The notes below the pieces were generated by a model. That model saw only the letters and a list, made by a program, of their open reading frames with translations, made no database searches and had not been told where the DNA came from. A DNA stretch of 64,000 nt, from assembly GCA_029225065.1 (NCBI GenBank), contig JAQXVT010000073.1:27784-91783 (forward strand). Reading direction: 5' to 3'. The translations under genes were made by a program, and so were the position numbers. How positions within the stretch are numbered: position 1 is the stretch's first letter; each line of letters opens with the position of its first letter. The DNA is from Lachnospiraceae bacterium. Lineage in GTDB: Bacteria; Bacillota; Clostridia; Lachnospirales; Lachnospiraceae. Of this stretch, positions 43,290 through 53,985 are shown in pieces.

Positions 43290-43493
43290 GTCGGAGTTTT
43301 CAGCCGCAGGAGGAGGAAAGCTTGCTTTCCGAAGGCTAAGGCTGAAAAGGACGATAGGGCGAAGCCCGCGACCGAGATTCGCCGGAGGCGAAATCGAGGG
43401 CGCACACTGCGGGTTTAATGAACGTCGGAGTTTTCAGCCGCAGGAGGAGGAAAGCTTGCTTTCCGAAGGCTAAGGCTGAAAAGGACGATAGGG
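43290..43493 (+). repeat. Two identical 70-bp hairpin repeats between the T-box and valS
   Basis: Copies at 43290-43359 and 43424-43493, starting GTCGGAGTTTTCAGCCGCAG and ending GGCTGAAAAGGACGATAGGG. Each can fold through TTTTCAGCC / GGCTGAAAA with an inner GGAAAGC / GCTTTCC stem. The 64-bp spacer contains further inverted repeats (AAGCCCGC / GCGGGTTT and GATTCGCC / GGCGAAATC). All of it lies in the valS mRNA leader downstream of the T-box terminator. Confidence 0.95.
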
Positions 43494-43518
43494 AGCCAAG
43501 ACAAACAAGGAGGAGATT

Positions 43519-46164
43519 ATGAGCAAAGAATTAGCCAAGACCTACGACCCGAAGGGCCTGGAGGACAGACTGTATCAGAAATGGCTGGATAAAAAATACT
43601 TCCACGCAGAAGTAAATCCAGACAAAAAACCGTTTACCATCGTTATCCCGCCGCCAAACGTAACCGGACAGCTGCATATGGGGCATGCGCTGGACGAGAC
43701 GATGCAGGATATCCTGATCCGATTTAAGAGAATGCAGGGCTACGAGGCTCTGTGGCAGCCGGGTACCGACCACGCGGCGATCGCGACAGAGGTCAAGGTA
43801 ACGGCAAAATTAAAGGATCAGGGCATCGACAAGGATGAGATCGGCCGCGAGGAGTTTTTAAAGCATGCATGGGCATGGAAGGAAGAGTACGGCGGAAAGA
43901 TCATCAACCAGCTGAAAAAGCTCGGTGCATCTGCTGACTGGGACAGAGAGCGTTTCACGATGGATGAGGGCTGCTCGAAGGCAGTACAGGAGGTATTTAT
44001 CCGCCTCTATGAAAAAGGCTATATTTACAAGGGCTCCCGTATCATCAACTGGTGTCCGGTCTGCCAGACTTCCATTTCTGATGCCGAGGTAGAGCATGTG
44101 GATCAGGACGGATTCTTCTGGCACATCAATTACCCGATCGTCGGCGAAGAGGGAAAATACGTGGAGATTGCGACGACACGTCCGGAGACGCTGCTTGGTG
44201 ATACAGCAGTGGCAGTCAACCCGGAGGATGAGCGTTACAAAGATCTGATCGGAAAAATGCTGAAGCTGCCGCTTACCGACCGTGAGATTCCGGTCATTGC
44301 GGACGCATACGTAGACAAAGAGTTCGGAACAGGCTGTGTGAAGATCACACCGGCACACGACCCGAATGACTTTGAGGTAGGAAAGCGCCACAACCTGCCG
44401 GAGATCAACATCATGAACGATGATGCGACGATCAACGAGCTCGGCGGAAAATACGCAGGTATGGATCGCTACGAGGCAAGAAAGGCCATGGTAAAGGATC
44501 TGGATGACCTCGGACTTCTCGTAAAAGTCGTACCGCATCAGCACAATGTCGGCACACACGACCGCTGTAAGACGACGGTAGAGCCGATGATCAAGCCGCA
44601 GTGGTTTGTCAAGATGGAAGAGATGGCAAAGCCGGCGATTGAGGCACTGAAAAAAGGCGACCTGCAGTTCGTGCCGGAGCGTTTCGGCAAGACATACCTG
44701 CACTGGCTGGAAAATATCCGCGACTGGTGTATTTCCAGACAGCTGTGGTGGGGACACCGGATTCCGGCTTATTACTGCGATGACTGCGGTGAGACCGTAG
44801 TGGCAAGAGAGATGCCGAAGATCTGCCCGAAGTGCGGCGGCACGCATTTCACACAGGATGAGGATACACTGGATACCTGGTTCAGCTCTGCACTGTGGCC
44901 GTTCTCGACACTCGGATGGCCGGACAAGACACCGGAACTGGAATATTTCTATCCGACCGACGTACTCGTAACCGGTTACGATATCATTTTCTTCTGGGTA
45001 ATCCGTATGGTATTCTCCGCACTGGAGCAGACCGGTGAGGTGCCGTTCCATCATGTGCTGATTCACGGACTGGTGCGCGATTCCCAGGGCCGCAAGATGA
45101 GCAAATCACTCGGCAACGGAATCGATCCGCTGGAGATCATCGACCAGTACGGTGCCGATGCGCTGCGTCTGACTCTGATGACCGGAAATGCACCGGGCAA
45201 TGACATGCGTTTCTATATGGAGCGCGTGGAGGCGTCCAGAAACTTCGCAAACAAGGTATGGAATGCATCCCGTTTCATCATGATGAATCTGGAGAAGGCG
45301 GAAGTGCCGGAGCAGATCGACCTCGATGCACTGACCGGAGCAGATAAATGGATTCTCTCCAAGGTCAATACCCTGGCAAAAGAGGTGACCGAGAACCTCG
45401 ACAAGTACGAGCTTGGAATCGCTGTTCAGAAGGTATACGATTTCATCTGGGAGGAGTTCTGCGACTGGTACATCGAGATGGTGAAGCCGCGTCTGTACAG
45501 CGAGACCGACACGACAAAGGCAGCTGCGCTGTGGACCCTGAAGACGGTTCTGACGAACGCGCTTAAGCTGCTGCATCCGTACATGCCGTTTATCACAGAA
45601 GAAATCTTCTGCACCCTGCATCCGGAAGAGGAGTCCATCATGATTTCAGCATGGCCGGAGTATCAGGATGCATGGAACTTCGCAAAAGAAGAAAAAGAAG
45701 TAGAGACGATCAAGGAAGCAGTTCGTGCGATCCGTAACGTGCGTACCGGCATGAACGTACCGCCAAGCAAGAAGGCACAGGTATTCGTCGTTTCCGAGAA
45801 TCCGGAAGTCCGCGAGATCTTTGAGACCGGAAAAGTCTTCTTTGCAACACTTGGCTACGCAAGCAGTGTTCACGTACAGGCAGACAAGACTGGTATCGGA
45901 GAGGATGCGGTATCCGCAGTCATCCCGGAGGCAGTGATTTACATGCCATTCGCGGAGCTGGTCGACATCGACAAGGAGATCGAGCGCCTCAAAAAAGAAG
46001 AGCAGCGCCTGACAAAAGAGCTTGCCCGCGTCAACGGAATGCTTGGCAATGAGAAATTCATCAGCAAAGCACCGCAGGCAAAGATCGACGAAGAGAAAGC
46101 AAAACTCGAAAAATACACGCAGATGATGGACCAGGTAAAGGCAAGACTGGCACAGCTGGCGTAA
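43519..46164 (+). CDS. valS: Valyl-tRNA synthetase
   Basis: An 881-residue class I synthetase. Motifs: [20 protein letters not shown] (HIGH box, about 48-66), editing (CP1) domain from about 190 to 340 with [17 protein letters not shown], zinc ligands CDDCGETVV...[20 protein letters not shown] (about 526-539), and the valine-specific C-terminal coiled coil (about 815-881, [20 protein letters not shown]). ACAAGGAGGAG precedes ATG 43519. It is regulated by the T-box leader and followed by a terminator. Confidence 0.97.
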   Translation: MSKELAKTYDPKGLEDRLYQKWLDKKYFHAEVNPDKKPFTIVIPPPNVTGQLHMGHALDETMQDILIRFKRMQGYEALWQPGTDHAAIATEVKVTAKLKDQGIDKDEIGREEFLKHAWAWKEEYGGKIINQLKKLGASADWDRERFTMDEGCSKAVQEVFIRLYEKGYIYKGSRIINWCPVCQTSISDAEVEHVDQDGFFWHINYPIVGEEGKYVEIATTRPETLLGDTAVAVNPEDERYKDLIGKMLKLPLTDREIPVIADAYVDKEFGTGCVKITPAHDPNDFEVGKRHNLPEINIMNDDATINELGGKYAGMDRYEARKAMVKDLDDLGLLVKVVPHQHNVGTHDRCKTTVEPMIKPQWFVKMEEMAKPAIEALKKGDLQFVPERFGKTYLHWLENIRDWCISRQLWWGHRIPAYYCDDCGETVVAREMPKICPKCGGTHFTQDEDTLDTWFSSALWPFSTLGWPDKTPELEYFYPTDVLVTGYDIIFFWVIRMVFSALEQTGEVPFHHVLIHGLVRDSQGRKMSKSLGNGIDPLEIIDQYGADALRLTLMTGNAPGNDMRFYMERVEASRNFANKVWNASRFIMMNLEKAEVPEQIDLDALTGADKWILSKVNTLAKEVTENLDKYELGIAVQKVYDFIWEEFCDWYIEMVKPRLYSETDTTKAAALWTLKTVLTNALKLLHPYMPFITEEIFCTLHPEEESIMISAWPEYQDAWNFAKEEKEVETIKEAVRAIRNVRTGMNVPPSKKAQVFVVSENPEVREIFETGKVFFATLGYASSVHVQADKTGIGEDAVSAVIPEAVIYMPFAELVDIDKEIERLKKEEQRLTKELARVNGMLGNEKFISKAPQAKIDEEKAKLEKYTQMMDQVKARLAQLA

Positions 46165-46188
46165 AGAAAACGAAAGCAGAAAAAGAGG

Positions 46189-46220
46189 AGTCCTCCGGTG
46201 GAAAAACCGGGGGACTTTTT
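46189..46220 (+). terminator. Terminator after valS
   Basis: AGTCCTCCGGT / ACCGGGGGACT (one G-T pair) with a 6-nt loop, then a T run. Confidence 0.85.
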
Positions 46221-46246
46221 GCGGATTGGCAAACACTGGATTTTAG

Positions 46247-47264
46247 CATAAGATACCACTATCAGATTTCGTGCTGGTACTGTCGTGTGTGCTTGGCTGG
46301 GTCGTGGCAAAGATCAGCCTGAAATTAAAGCACAAGAGCTTTGTGACGGTTGCCATTTCCCTGCTCGGAATTGCCGCTTATTATTTTTTCTACTTCAAGG
46401 CACAGACCGTGCTTGGAGAAGTGGTTGCGAATGCGCTTCTGTATGGGGAAAAAATAAAGAAAGCGGCCAACCTGCTTTACCTTGTGGGGCGTGTTGGAGA
46501 GGGAGACGGTGCGGACAAAATACAAAGAGCGCAGGGTAAAAGAAAAAGGCATGTTTCAGGCACTGCTTGGAAAAGAGATGGGGCGGTTTACCGCAAGTCC
46601 CAACTACATGCTGAACTGCGGACTCGGTTCCGTCTTTCTTGTGGCAATGGGAATTTTTCTGTTGGTAAAAGCGGACTGGATACAGCTGGCGCTCGGTGCT
46701 TTCATGGAGGAAGGCGGCCTGCTTACAGCTGCCGCGGCAGGCTGTATCTGCCTTGTCTGCTCGATGAATGACAGTGCGGCAGCCTCTGTCTCTCTGGAGG
46801 GAAAAAATCTGTGGATTGCACAGTCACTCCCGGTGCTGCCTGGGCAGGTGCTGTTGGCAAAGGTGACGCTTCAGCTGTTGATGACGGAGATTCCGGCACT
46901 GTTTTGCAGTGTGTGCATCCTGATTGCATTCCGTCCGGGTCTCTGGCTTGGGAGTATGGTGGTACTTCTGCCGCTTTTGTACGTAGCATTTACTGCCTTT
47001 TTTGATCTGTTTTTAAACCTGAAATTCCCGAATCTGACCTGGACAAGTGAGATCGCTCCGATCAGGCAGTCGCTTCCGACTACACTTGCGATTTTCGACG
47101 GTTGGGGATATATACTGCTTTTATTTGGCGGCGGCTATCTGCTGCACAGCAGGATGTGCGTGGAACTGTATCTGATGCTGGCGTGTGCGGTGACGGCGGT
47201 GCTCACGGCTGTTTTGTATCGGTGGATGAAAACGAAGGGCACAAAGGTGTTTGCGGGGCTGTAA
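46247..47264 (+). pseudogene. ABC-2-type permease pseudogene
   Basis: Two frames together encode pieces of a polytopic ABC permease. The first (from the stop before 46247 to about 46500) reads LSDFVLVLSCVLGWVVAKIS and ...YLVGRVGEGDG without a proper start. The second (to 47264) takes up at VRTKYKERRVKEKGMFQALL and continues with five or six helices to the end (SMNDSAAASVSLEGKNLWIA is a conserved soluble turn). Homologues join the two parts by roughly 50-60 residues that are absent here, and the N-terminal region is missing too. So there is one 5' truncation and one internal deletion with frameshift. No ATPase partner remains nearby. Confidence 0.7.
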
Positions 47265-47305
47265 GAGAAGACTGAGGAGAGAGGCGATTTGCAATTCGGT
47301 TAAGA

Positions 47306-47345
47306 AAGAAGGGGAATCAGTATTAAGGCTGGCTCCCCTTCTTTT
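47306..47345 (+). terminator. Terminator after the permease pseudogene
   Basis: AAAGAAGGGGA pairs with TCCCCTTCTTT around a 17-nt loop, with a TTTT run. GCAATTCGGTTAAG just before it resembles the end of dispersed repeat family 1. Confidence 0.75.
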
Positions 47346-47407
47346 GTATAGCCTTCATGTGTGGTATTATGAAATTAGAGTTTTAAACGAGGATGGAGGA
47401 TAAGAAA

Positions 47408-49615
47408 ATGAAGATAAAAGAAATGCTCGGCACACTGCAGCCAGGAAAAAAGCAGGAAAAACCGACACAGCTGTGGACGAAATGGGGCGAAGAGGTAAAG
47501 AAGGAGTGCGAAGATCCGAATTATGTGCCGCTTCCGGAGTATCCGAGACCGCAGATGCGGAGGGAGGATTACACGATCTTAAATGGATGGTGGGAGTGCT
47601 GGATTGTGCCGGGGAGAGAGATGGAAAATCGTACCTGTGGGAAAGAACATGACGACGAAAAATTGGATCAGCCGAAGAGAGCACTCTCTTGGGATGGCGA
47701 AGAAAAATTCCAGAACAGACAGAATGACGACTGTGGAACAACAATTTTCCGGGGAAAGATTCTCGTTCCGTTTTCCCCGGAAAGCGCCCTTTCCGGCGTC
47801 GGCCGTCAGCTGCAGCCAGGCGAGGAGCTGTGGTATCGAAGAAACGTGGAAATTTCGGCGGAGGAATACCAGATGCATTTTGCGAAAAAGGATCGCCTTC
47901 TGCTGCAGTTCGGAGCAGTCGACCAGAAGTGCAGGGTGTACTGGAACGGTCATCTCGTGAGCCGTCATCGCGGAGGTTATCTGGCTTTTACGGTAGAAGC
48001 GACGGAATTTGTGCAGCCCGGCGCAAATGAACTGCAGGTCATCTGCACGGATGAAAGTGATACCGGGGCGGAGGCGCGCGGCAAGCAGAAGCTGCAGCCA
48101 GGCGGAATGTTTTACACGGCACAGAGTGGAATCTGGCAGACGGTTTGGATGGAGTGGGTGCCGCGGCAAAGCTTGGAGTGGATCAAGATAATGCCGCAGG
48201 CGGATGAGGGTGTGGTAAGGATTCGAGTGCGGGTAAGCTCGCAAAAGCAAAGTGTCGAACTGTTGGATACAGAAAAGGGCACAAAGGGACTTCAGACAAA
48301 GAACGGAAATTGTAAGAAGGCAGAAAGAGATAAAAATGGGATACAGAAAAGCAGAACAAAAGAGGATACGAAATGTCTGAATGAAAAAATAAAATCAGAT
48401 TGTAAAGCGACAAAAAATAATGACCGCGCCCAAGAGAACGTTTATGTGGATAGTGAAAGTATAACTCGTAATCATATGCCGGAGCAGATTTTCATTACAG
48501 TATCATCAGAAGAAAATGCAGCTGTGAAAATACAGGCATTTGGCATCCCATCGCGCGTGAGTTCTGCCTGGACAGACTATGATGCAGCAATCGCAATCAA
48601 AGATGCAAAGCTCTGGAGTCCGGAGCATCCATTTTTATACGATCTGGAAATCCGTGCCGGAGAAGACCGAGTGAAAAGCTATTTCGCGATGCGGACATTT
48701 TCGATAGAAGCGGATGAGAACGGTTTTCCTCGCTTCTGTCTGAACCATCGGCCATATTTTTTAAACGGAGTGCTCGATCAGGGCTACTGGCCGGAGGGAC
48801 TGTACACGGCTCCGACGGATGAAGCGCTCGCAAGCGATGTAAAGCGGATGAAGGACTGCGGATTCCGTCTGCTGCGCAAGCATTGCAAGCTGGAGCCGAT
48901 GCGCTGGTATTACCACTGTGACCGCCTTGGCATGCTCGTCTGGCAGGATATGGTAAACGGCGGCGAAACATACGATATGAATCGTATCTGTTACCTGCCG
49001 ACGCTGCTGCATTCGTTTCAGACGAAAAAAGGATACAGCGAAATCGCATGCGGCCGAAAAGACCGGGCGGGCTGTGAAGCGTGGAAGCAGGACTGTGTGC
49101 AGACGGTGCGGCAGCTTTTCAATGTTCCAAGTCTGGCAGGCTGGGTGATTTTCAATGAGGGTTGGGGGCAGTTCGATACGAAAGAGATGACGGCGCTCGT
49201 AAAGAAGCTGGATGGAAGCCGGCCGGTGGATGCGGCGAGCGGCTGGTTTGATTTTGAAGGAGGGGATTACCGCAGCGAGCACAATTACTTTTTTAAGCTT
49301 CAGGTGCCAAAGAAATGGAAAGAAGCTCCAAAAGGGCGTGCTTTTATGATCTCGGAGTACGGCGGCCTGACCTTAAAGATTCCAGGGCACATCTGGAAGG
49401 AGCAGAGTTATGGATATGGAAAACTGTCGTCGCGGGCAGAATTTCAGGAACGCTTTTTGAAAATGCAGGAGGAGATAAAGATCCTGGAAAAGGAAGGGCT
49501 TTCTGGTGCAATTTACACGCAGGTGAGTGATATCGAGGAGGAGATCAACGGAATTTACACGTATGACAGGCAGATAAAAAAAGATGCGGTTCCGGTATCT
49601 TCACAGAAATTTTAG
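47408..49615 (+). CDS. Glycoside hydrolase family 2 enzyme (beta-galactosidase/glucuronidase-like)
   Basis: A 735-residue intracellular GH2 enzyme without signal peptide. ATG 47408 follows GGAGGATAAGAAA; an ATG 15 bp upstream overlaps this site. The N-terminal sugar-binding domain has LLLQFGAVDQKCRVYWNG, the Ig-like domain ends in LWSPEHPFLYDLEI, and the TIM barrel contains the acid/base Glu in VIFNEGWGQFDT (about residue 584) and the nucleophile Glu in FMISEYGGLTL (about 649). A Lys/Asn-rich insertion of about 80 residues (roughly 280-360) splits the Ig-like domain. The exact sugar specificity is open; galactosidase activity would fit galK and the GH36 enzyme. Confidence 0.87.
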   Translation: MKIKEMLGTLQPGKKQEKPTQLWTKWGEEVKKECEDPNYVPLPEYPRPQMRREDYTILNGWWECWIVPGREMENRTCGKEHDDEKLDQPKRALSWDGEEKFQNRQNDDCGTTIFRGKILVPFSPESALSGVGRQLQPGEELWYRRNVEISAEEYQMHFAKKDRLLLQFGAVDQKCRVYWNGHLVSRHRGGYLAFTVEATEFVQPGANELQVICTDESDTGAEARGKQKLQPGGMFYTAQSGIWQTVWMEWVPRQSLEWIKIMPQADEGVVRIRVRVSSQKQSVELLDTEKGTKGLQTKNGNCKKAERDKNGIQKSRTKEDTKCLNEKIKSDCKATKNNDRAQENVYVDSESITRNHMPEQIFITVSSEENAAVKIQAFGIPSRVSSAWTDYDAAIAIKDAKLWSPEHPFLYDLEIRAGEDRVKSYFAMRTFSIEADENGFPRFCLNHRPYFLNGVLDQGYWPEGLYTAPTDEALASDVKRMKDCGFRLLRKHCKLEPMRWYYHCDRLGMLVWQDMVNGGETYDMNRICYLPTLLHSFQTKKGYSEIACGRKDRAGCEAWKQDCVQTVRQLFNVPSLAGWVIFNEGWGQFDTKEMTALVKKLDGSRPVDAASGWFDFEGGDYRSEHNYFFKLQVPKKWKEAPKGRAFMISEYGGLTLKIPGHIWKEQSYGYGKLSSRAEFQERFLKMQEEIKILEKEGLSGAIYTQVSDIEEEINGIYTYDRQIKKDAVPVSSQKF

Positions 49616-49635
49616 AAACATTTCGTTTTCCGGTA

Positions 49636-49664
49636 TTGATTTATAGATTCTGTATATTTATAAT
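49636..49664 (+). promoter_or_regulatory. Sigma-A promoter of ftsH
   Basis: TTGATT (49636-49641), 17-bp spacer, TATAAT (49659-49664). The following TAGAAAG is shared with the galK promoter region. The leader is about 115 nt. Confidence 0.7.
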
Positions 49665-49785
49665 AGAAAGGACTGCAATCTGGCAGAAAAAAGGAATTGT
49701 TTCCTTATAATAAAACGCCATTCGGCGTGAATCGATTTCTGGGTGGCAAAGCCGACAGAATGCAGAGCAAATGAGGAGGGCGAGC

Positions 49786-52092
49786 ATGGATAATAATCAG
49801 CAAAGAGATAACCGGCCAGGCGGAGGCAAAATGCCGAATGGAAATAAAGTACCGTTTATGGCAATTCTGGCGATCGCGCTGGTCGTGATTCTTGGGGTCA
49901 CGATGTTTTCCGGTATGTTCCGCAGTTCATCTTCGACAGAGATTTCCTACGATAAGTTTCTGAACTGGCTGGATGAGGGATATATCAAGAGTGTAACGAT
50001 CGGAAGTTCAAGAATTGAGATTGAACTGAAAGGAAACGAGTTACTGAACTTGAGCGGTCAGGGTTCCGTGACGTATTATACGGGCAACCCGGGCGACCTG
50101 TTCCTGGTGGAGCGGCTGAACAAAGCAGGCGTTACCTTTAAGGAAAAGATCGATAATGGTACAACGAATCTGATTCTGGATCTTGTGATTTACTTTATCG
50201 TACCGATTGTCGCGATCTGGATTCTGATGGGCTTCGTGATGAAGCGCATGGGCGGCGGAAGCGGCGGTGGTATCATGGGTGTCGGCAAGAGCCGCGCAAA
50301 GGTTTACATTCAGAAGGAAACAGGAGTCACATTCAAGGATGTGGCCGGGCAGGATGAGGCGAAGGAATCGCTGCAGGAGGTGGTAGACTTCCTGGAAAAT
50401 CCTGGAAAATATACGACGATCGGTGCAAAGCTGCCGAAGGGAGCGCTTCTTGTCGGCCCTCCTGGTACTGGAAAAACGTTGCTTGCAAAGGCAGTTGCCG
50501 GTGAGGCGAAGTGTCCGTTCTTCTCAATTTCCGGTTCGGATTTCGTGGAGATGTTCGTCGGTGTCGGCGCATCGCGTGTCCGAGATCTGTTTGAGGAGGC
50601 AAAGAAAAACGCACCGTGTATCATCTTCATCGATGAGATCGATGCGATCGGAAAGAGCCGTGACAGCCGGTACGGCGGCGGAAATGATGAGCGCGAGCAG
50701 ACGTTAAACCAGCTGCTTGCGGAGATGGACGGTTTTGATACGTCGGGCGGACTGCTGGTACTGGCAGCGACCAACCGGCCGGAGGTGCTCGATCAGGCGC
50801 TGCTTCGTCCGGGCCGTTTTGACCGCCGGGTTATCGTTGACAAGCCGGATCTTAAGGGCCGTGTGGATGTCCTGAAGGTGCATGCGAAGAATGTCAACAT
50901 GGACGAGACGGTTGACCTCGATGCGATCGCGCTGGCTACGTCCGGAGCAGTCGGATCAGATCTTGCGAACATGATCAACGAGGCGGCAATCCTTGCAGTA
51001 AAGAATGGCAGAAAAGCTGTTTCTCAGGCGGATCTGTTTGAGGCGGTTGAAATTGTACTCGTCGGAAAAGAAAAGAAAGACCGCATCCTGAGCAAGGAAG
51101 AGCGGAAGATTGTTTCTTATCATGAGGTTGGACATGCGCTCGTCAGTGCGCTGCAGAAGGATTCCGAGCCGGTGCAGAAGATCACGATCGTGCCGCGTAC
51201 GATGGGTGCACTCGGTTACGTCATGAATGTGCCGGAGGAGGAAAAATACCTCAATACAGAAAAAGAAATCCGCGCGATGCTGGTCGAGTTTCTTGGTGGC
51301 CGTGCAGCGGAAGAAATCGTATTTGATACGGTAACGACCGGTGCATCAAACGATATCGAAAAGGCGACGAGAGTTGCCAGAGCGATGGTGACACAGTACG
51401 GTATGTCGAAAAAATTCGGTCTGATCGGACTGGAGGTACAGGCAAGCCAGTATCTGGACAACCGTCCGGTGATGAACTGTTCGGATGTGACGGAAGCGGA
51501 GATCGATCAGGAGGTTATGCAGATCCTGAAGGATTCCTACGAGGAAGCAAAGCGGCTTCTGACCGAGCATCGCACGACACTCGATAAGATCGCAGCATTT
51601 CTGATTGAGAAAGAGACGATCACCGGAAAAGAGTTCATGGAGATCTTCCATGAGGTCGAAGGTACCGCCGATGTGTCAAAGGAGACGGTAGGCCGGATCA
51701 ATGAGCGCGTGGCAGAGAATGCTCCAGAGACGAGGAAAGAGTTGACAGCAGGCTCGGAACCGGTGAGCGAAGCGGCTGAACCGAAAGCAGCTGTGGAATC
51801 GGCTGCGAATACAGCAGATGAAGGTGAGGCAGCAGAATCGGCTGCAGATACAGCATCCGAAAATGAAACAACGGAAGAGAAAGCTGTGAACGCCGCATCT
51901 GCAGACGAAGCAGCAGAGGAGAAGACTGTGAACGCCGCATCTGCAGATGAAGTGGCTGAGGCGAAGGCGGAAGATACGCCGTCCGTGATTTCACTTGGCG
52001 GATCAGTGGCTGAGGAAGAAAACGTATCGGAGGCGGACACAGCCGAAGAGGAAGCGGTGAAAGCTGAGTCACAGGCCAAAACGGAAGAATAA
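49786..52092 (+). CDS. ftsH: ATP-dependent zinc metalloprotease FtsH
   Basis: A 768-residue membrane-bound AAA protease that degrades misfolded membrane and regulatory proteins. ATG 49786 follows GAGGAGGGCGAGC. TM1 (about 23-42), an external domain, TM2 (about 122-142), then the AAA domain with Walker A GPPGTGKT (about 224-231), Walker [12 protein letters not shown] and the second-region [20 protein letters not shown], and the zinc site HEVGH (about 446-450). The last 130 residues are an Ala/Glu-rich tail with repeated blocks ([26 protein letters not shown]) beyond the usual end of the family. The protease part is complete. Confidence 0.97.
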   Translation: MDNNQQRDNRPGGGKMPNGNKVPFMAILAIALVVILGVTMFSGMFRSSSSTEISYDKFLNWLDEGYIKSVTIGSSRIEIELKGNELLNLSGQGSVTYYTGNPGDLFLVERLNKAGVTFKEKIDNGTTNLILDLVIYFIVPIVAIWILMGFVMKRMGGGSGGGIMGVGKSRAKVYIQKETGVTFKDVAGQDEAKESLQEVVDFLENPGKYTTIGAKLPKGALLVGPPGTGKTLLAKAVAGEAKCPFFSISGSDFVEMFVGVGASRVRDLFEEAKKNAPCIIFIDEIDAIGKSRDSRYGGGNDEREQTLNQLLAEMDGFDTSGGLLVLAATNRPEVLDQALLRPGRFDRRVIVDKPDLKGRVDVLKVHAKNVNMDETVDLDAIALATSGAVGSDLANMINEAAILAVKNGRKAVSQADLFEAVEIVLVGKEKKDRILSKEERKIVSYHEVGHALVSALQKDSEPVQKITIVPRTMGALGYVMNVPEEEKYLNTEKEIRAMLVEFLGGRAAEEIVFDTVTTGASNDIEKATRVARAMVTQYGMSKKFGLIGLEVQASQYLDNRPVMNCSDVTEAEIDQEVMQILKDSYEEAKRLLTEHRTTLDKIAAFLIEKETITGKEFMEIFHEVEGTADVSKETVGRINERVAENAPETRKELTAGSEPVSEAAEPKAAVESAANTADEGEAAESAADTASENETTEEKAVNAASADEAAEEKTVNAASADEVAEAKAEDTPSVISLGGSVAEEENVSEADTAEEEAVKAESQAKTEE

Positions 52093-52163
52093 AGTTTTGT
52101 GACACAAGGCGAAAGGCAGTGCTTTTGCGGGGAAAGATTGTCAGCAGAAAACGAACTCCAGAG

Positions 52164-52196
52164 AAGGGATTGCGGTGCATCCGCGGTCCCTTTTTT
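52164..52196 (+). terminator. Terminator after ftsH
   Basis: AAGGGA-TT-GCGG pairs with CCGC-GG-TCCCTT, then TTTTTT. Confidence 0.88.
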
Positions 52197-52225
52197 AGAA
52201 AAATCTTAAGCTTTTTGAAATATCG

Positions 52226-52254
52226 TTGAATTATCAATCACTATGTGGTATGGT
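52226..52254 (+). promoter_or_regulatory. Promoter of the dlt operon
   Basis: TTGAAT (52226-52231), 17-bp spacer, TATGGT (52249-52254) preceded by TGG (extended -10). The leader is about 35 nt. Confidence 0.55.
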
Positions 52255-52293
52255 GGTTAGCGGAAAAAATGGGGGAAAGGAACAGGTGATCAA

Positions 52294-53985
52294 TTGAATA
52301 TTTTACAAAAAATACGGGGATATGCCCAGAACGTACCGGAGCGTGCGGCCGTAAGATGTGGAACGGAAGCACTGACCTACCGGGAGCTGTGGGAATATTC
52401 CGATGTACTTGCAGCGTGGCTGAAGGAACATGCAGGGGAGAAAAAACAGCCGCTTGCAGTGTATGGCCATAAGAATCCGTGGATGCTGGTCTGCTTTCTG
52501 GCCTGCGTGAAGTCGGGACACGGCTACTGTCCGATCGATATCTCCGTGCCGGATGCGAGAACCGCGATGATTCTGCAGGCACTTCCGGATGGCCCGGTGC
52601 TGACAACGGAAGCGATGCAGGTGGATGCCGGCACGAAACGTGTGCTGACACTGGAGGAGATCCGGACGCTGGTGGGTGCTGTTTGTGAGGAAAGCACAGA
52701 AACGGCTGGTACAAAGAACGATACAGCATCAGACAATGATACCGGCAAAGAAATGGCGGAAATGGAAAACGGAAGTTCTATTCTGAAAACGCCGGTGGAG
52801 AGTCATATATCAGCAGAATCAGAACGAAAGACGAAAGACGGCAGCACACCTTCTGAAGCCGACTATGTGACCGGAGATGATACCTGGTATATCATCTTTA
52901 CATCCGGAAGTACCGGCACTCCGAAGGGCGTGCAGATTTCGGCAGACTGCCTGTCGCACTACCTGGACTGGTCGGTGGGACTTGGCACAGCGCCGGAGGA
53001 AAAAGAGGGAAAGGTATTCCTGAACCAGGCACCGTTTTCCTTTGATCTGTCGGTCATGGATCTCTATACCTCGCTTGTGAGCGGCGGTACACTGCACTGC
53101 CTCGAAAAGTCGGTTCAGTCCGATTACAAAAAGCTGATGGAGTCGCTGGCGCAGTCGGAGACGTTTGTGTGGGTATCAACGCCGTCATTTGCGGAGGTAT
53201 GTCTGTCAGAAAAATCGTTTGATGAGAAGATGCTGCCGCAGCTGCGTGCATTTCTGTTCTGCGGGGAGACGCTTGGCAACCGAACAGCGCTGAAGCTGAT
53301 GGAGCGTTTTCCGAAGGCTGCTGTGATTAATACATATGGACCGACGGAGTCCACCGTTGCGGTCACGGATGTGACGGTGACGAAAGAACTGGCGGAGACG
53401 GTGAATCCGCTGCCTGTCGGAACTGCAAAACCGGGTACGGTGATTGAAATCCGGGACGAAAGCGGAACAGTGTTGTCGGATGGCGAAAAGGGCGAGATTA
53501 TTATTCTCGGAGATACCGTGAGCACCGGCTATTTCTGCCAGGAGGAGCTGACGCGGAAAGCCTTTTTCACGGAAAACGGTGTGAGGGGCTACCACACCGG
53601 CGATAAGGGCTATCTGGAAAACGGCATGCTGTTTTACTGCGGCAGAATCGATCTTCAGGTCAAGCTGCACGGCTACCGGATTGAGCTGGAGGATATCGAG
53701 AATAACATCCGCCGCCTGCCGGGAATTGAGCACGTCGTTGTGCTTCCGAATGAGCGCGACGGCAAGGTGAAGAGCCTGACGGCCTATGTGGTCGAGAAAC
53801 CGATTCCGGAAAATGAGAGGGAAGAGACCGCGCGCCTGAAACGCGAGCTGCTGACCTATGTGCCGGAATATATGGTTCCGAAGAAATTTGCATTTCTTGA
53901 GCAGATGCCGATGACGAATAATGGAAAGGCCGACCGGAAACGTCTCAAAGCAGAGCTGGAAGAGAAAACTGGAGGCAGAAGATGA
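52294..53985 (+). CDS. dltA: D-alanine--D-alanyl carrier protein ligase
   Basis: DltA (563 residues) activates D-alanine with ATP and loads it onto DltC for teichoic-acid esterification. The start is TTG 52294, placed seven bases after AGGTGATC, an extended match to the 16S rRNA 3' end. Adenylation motifs: IIFTSGSTGTPKGVQIS (about 199-215), NTYGPTESTVAVTD (about 346-359), GYHTGDKGYLENG (about 431-443), GRIDLQVKLHGYRIELEDIE and the final Lys in MTNNGKADRKRL. A hydrophilic insertion (about 130-188, rich in Thr, Glu, Asn and Lys) enlarges the N-terminal domain relative to the usual length of about 500 residues. Confidence 0.95.
   Translation: MNILQKIRGYAQNVPERAAVRCGTEALTYRELWEYSDVLAAWLKEHAGEKKQPLAVYGHKNPWMLVCFLACVKSGHGYCPIDISVPDARTAMILQALPDGPVLTTEAMQVDAGTKRVLTLEEIRTLVGAVCEESTETAGTKNDTASDNDTGKEMAEMENGSSILKTPVESHISAESERKTKDGSTPSEADYVTGDDTWYIIFTSGSTGTPKGVQISADCLSHYLDWSVGLGTAPEEKEGKVFLNQAPFSFDLSVMDLYTSLVSGGTLHCLEKSVQSDYKKLMESLAQSETFVWVSTPSFAEVCLSEKSFDEKMLPQLRAFLFCGETLGNRTALKLMERFPKAAVINTYGPTESTVAVTDVTVTKELAETVNPLPVGTAKPGTVIEIRDESGTVLSDGEKGEIIILGDTVSTGYFCQEELTRKAFFTENGVRGYHTGDKGYLENGMLFYCGRIDLQVKLHGYRIELEDIENNIRRLPGIEHVVVLPNERDGKVKSLTAYVVEKPIPENEREETARLKRELLTYVPEYMVPKKFAFLEQMPMTNNGKADRKRLKAELEEKTGGRR

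Noticed and set aside
43288..43473. Short open frames across the 70-bp repeats before valS
   Set aside because: They encode the hairpin repeats twice, have no ribosome binding site and lie in the valS leader.
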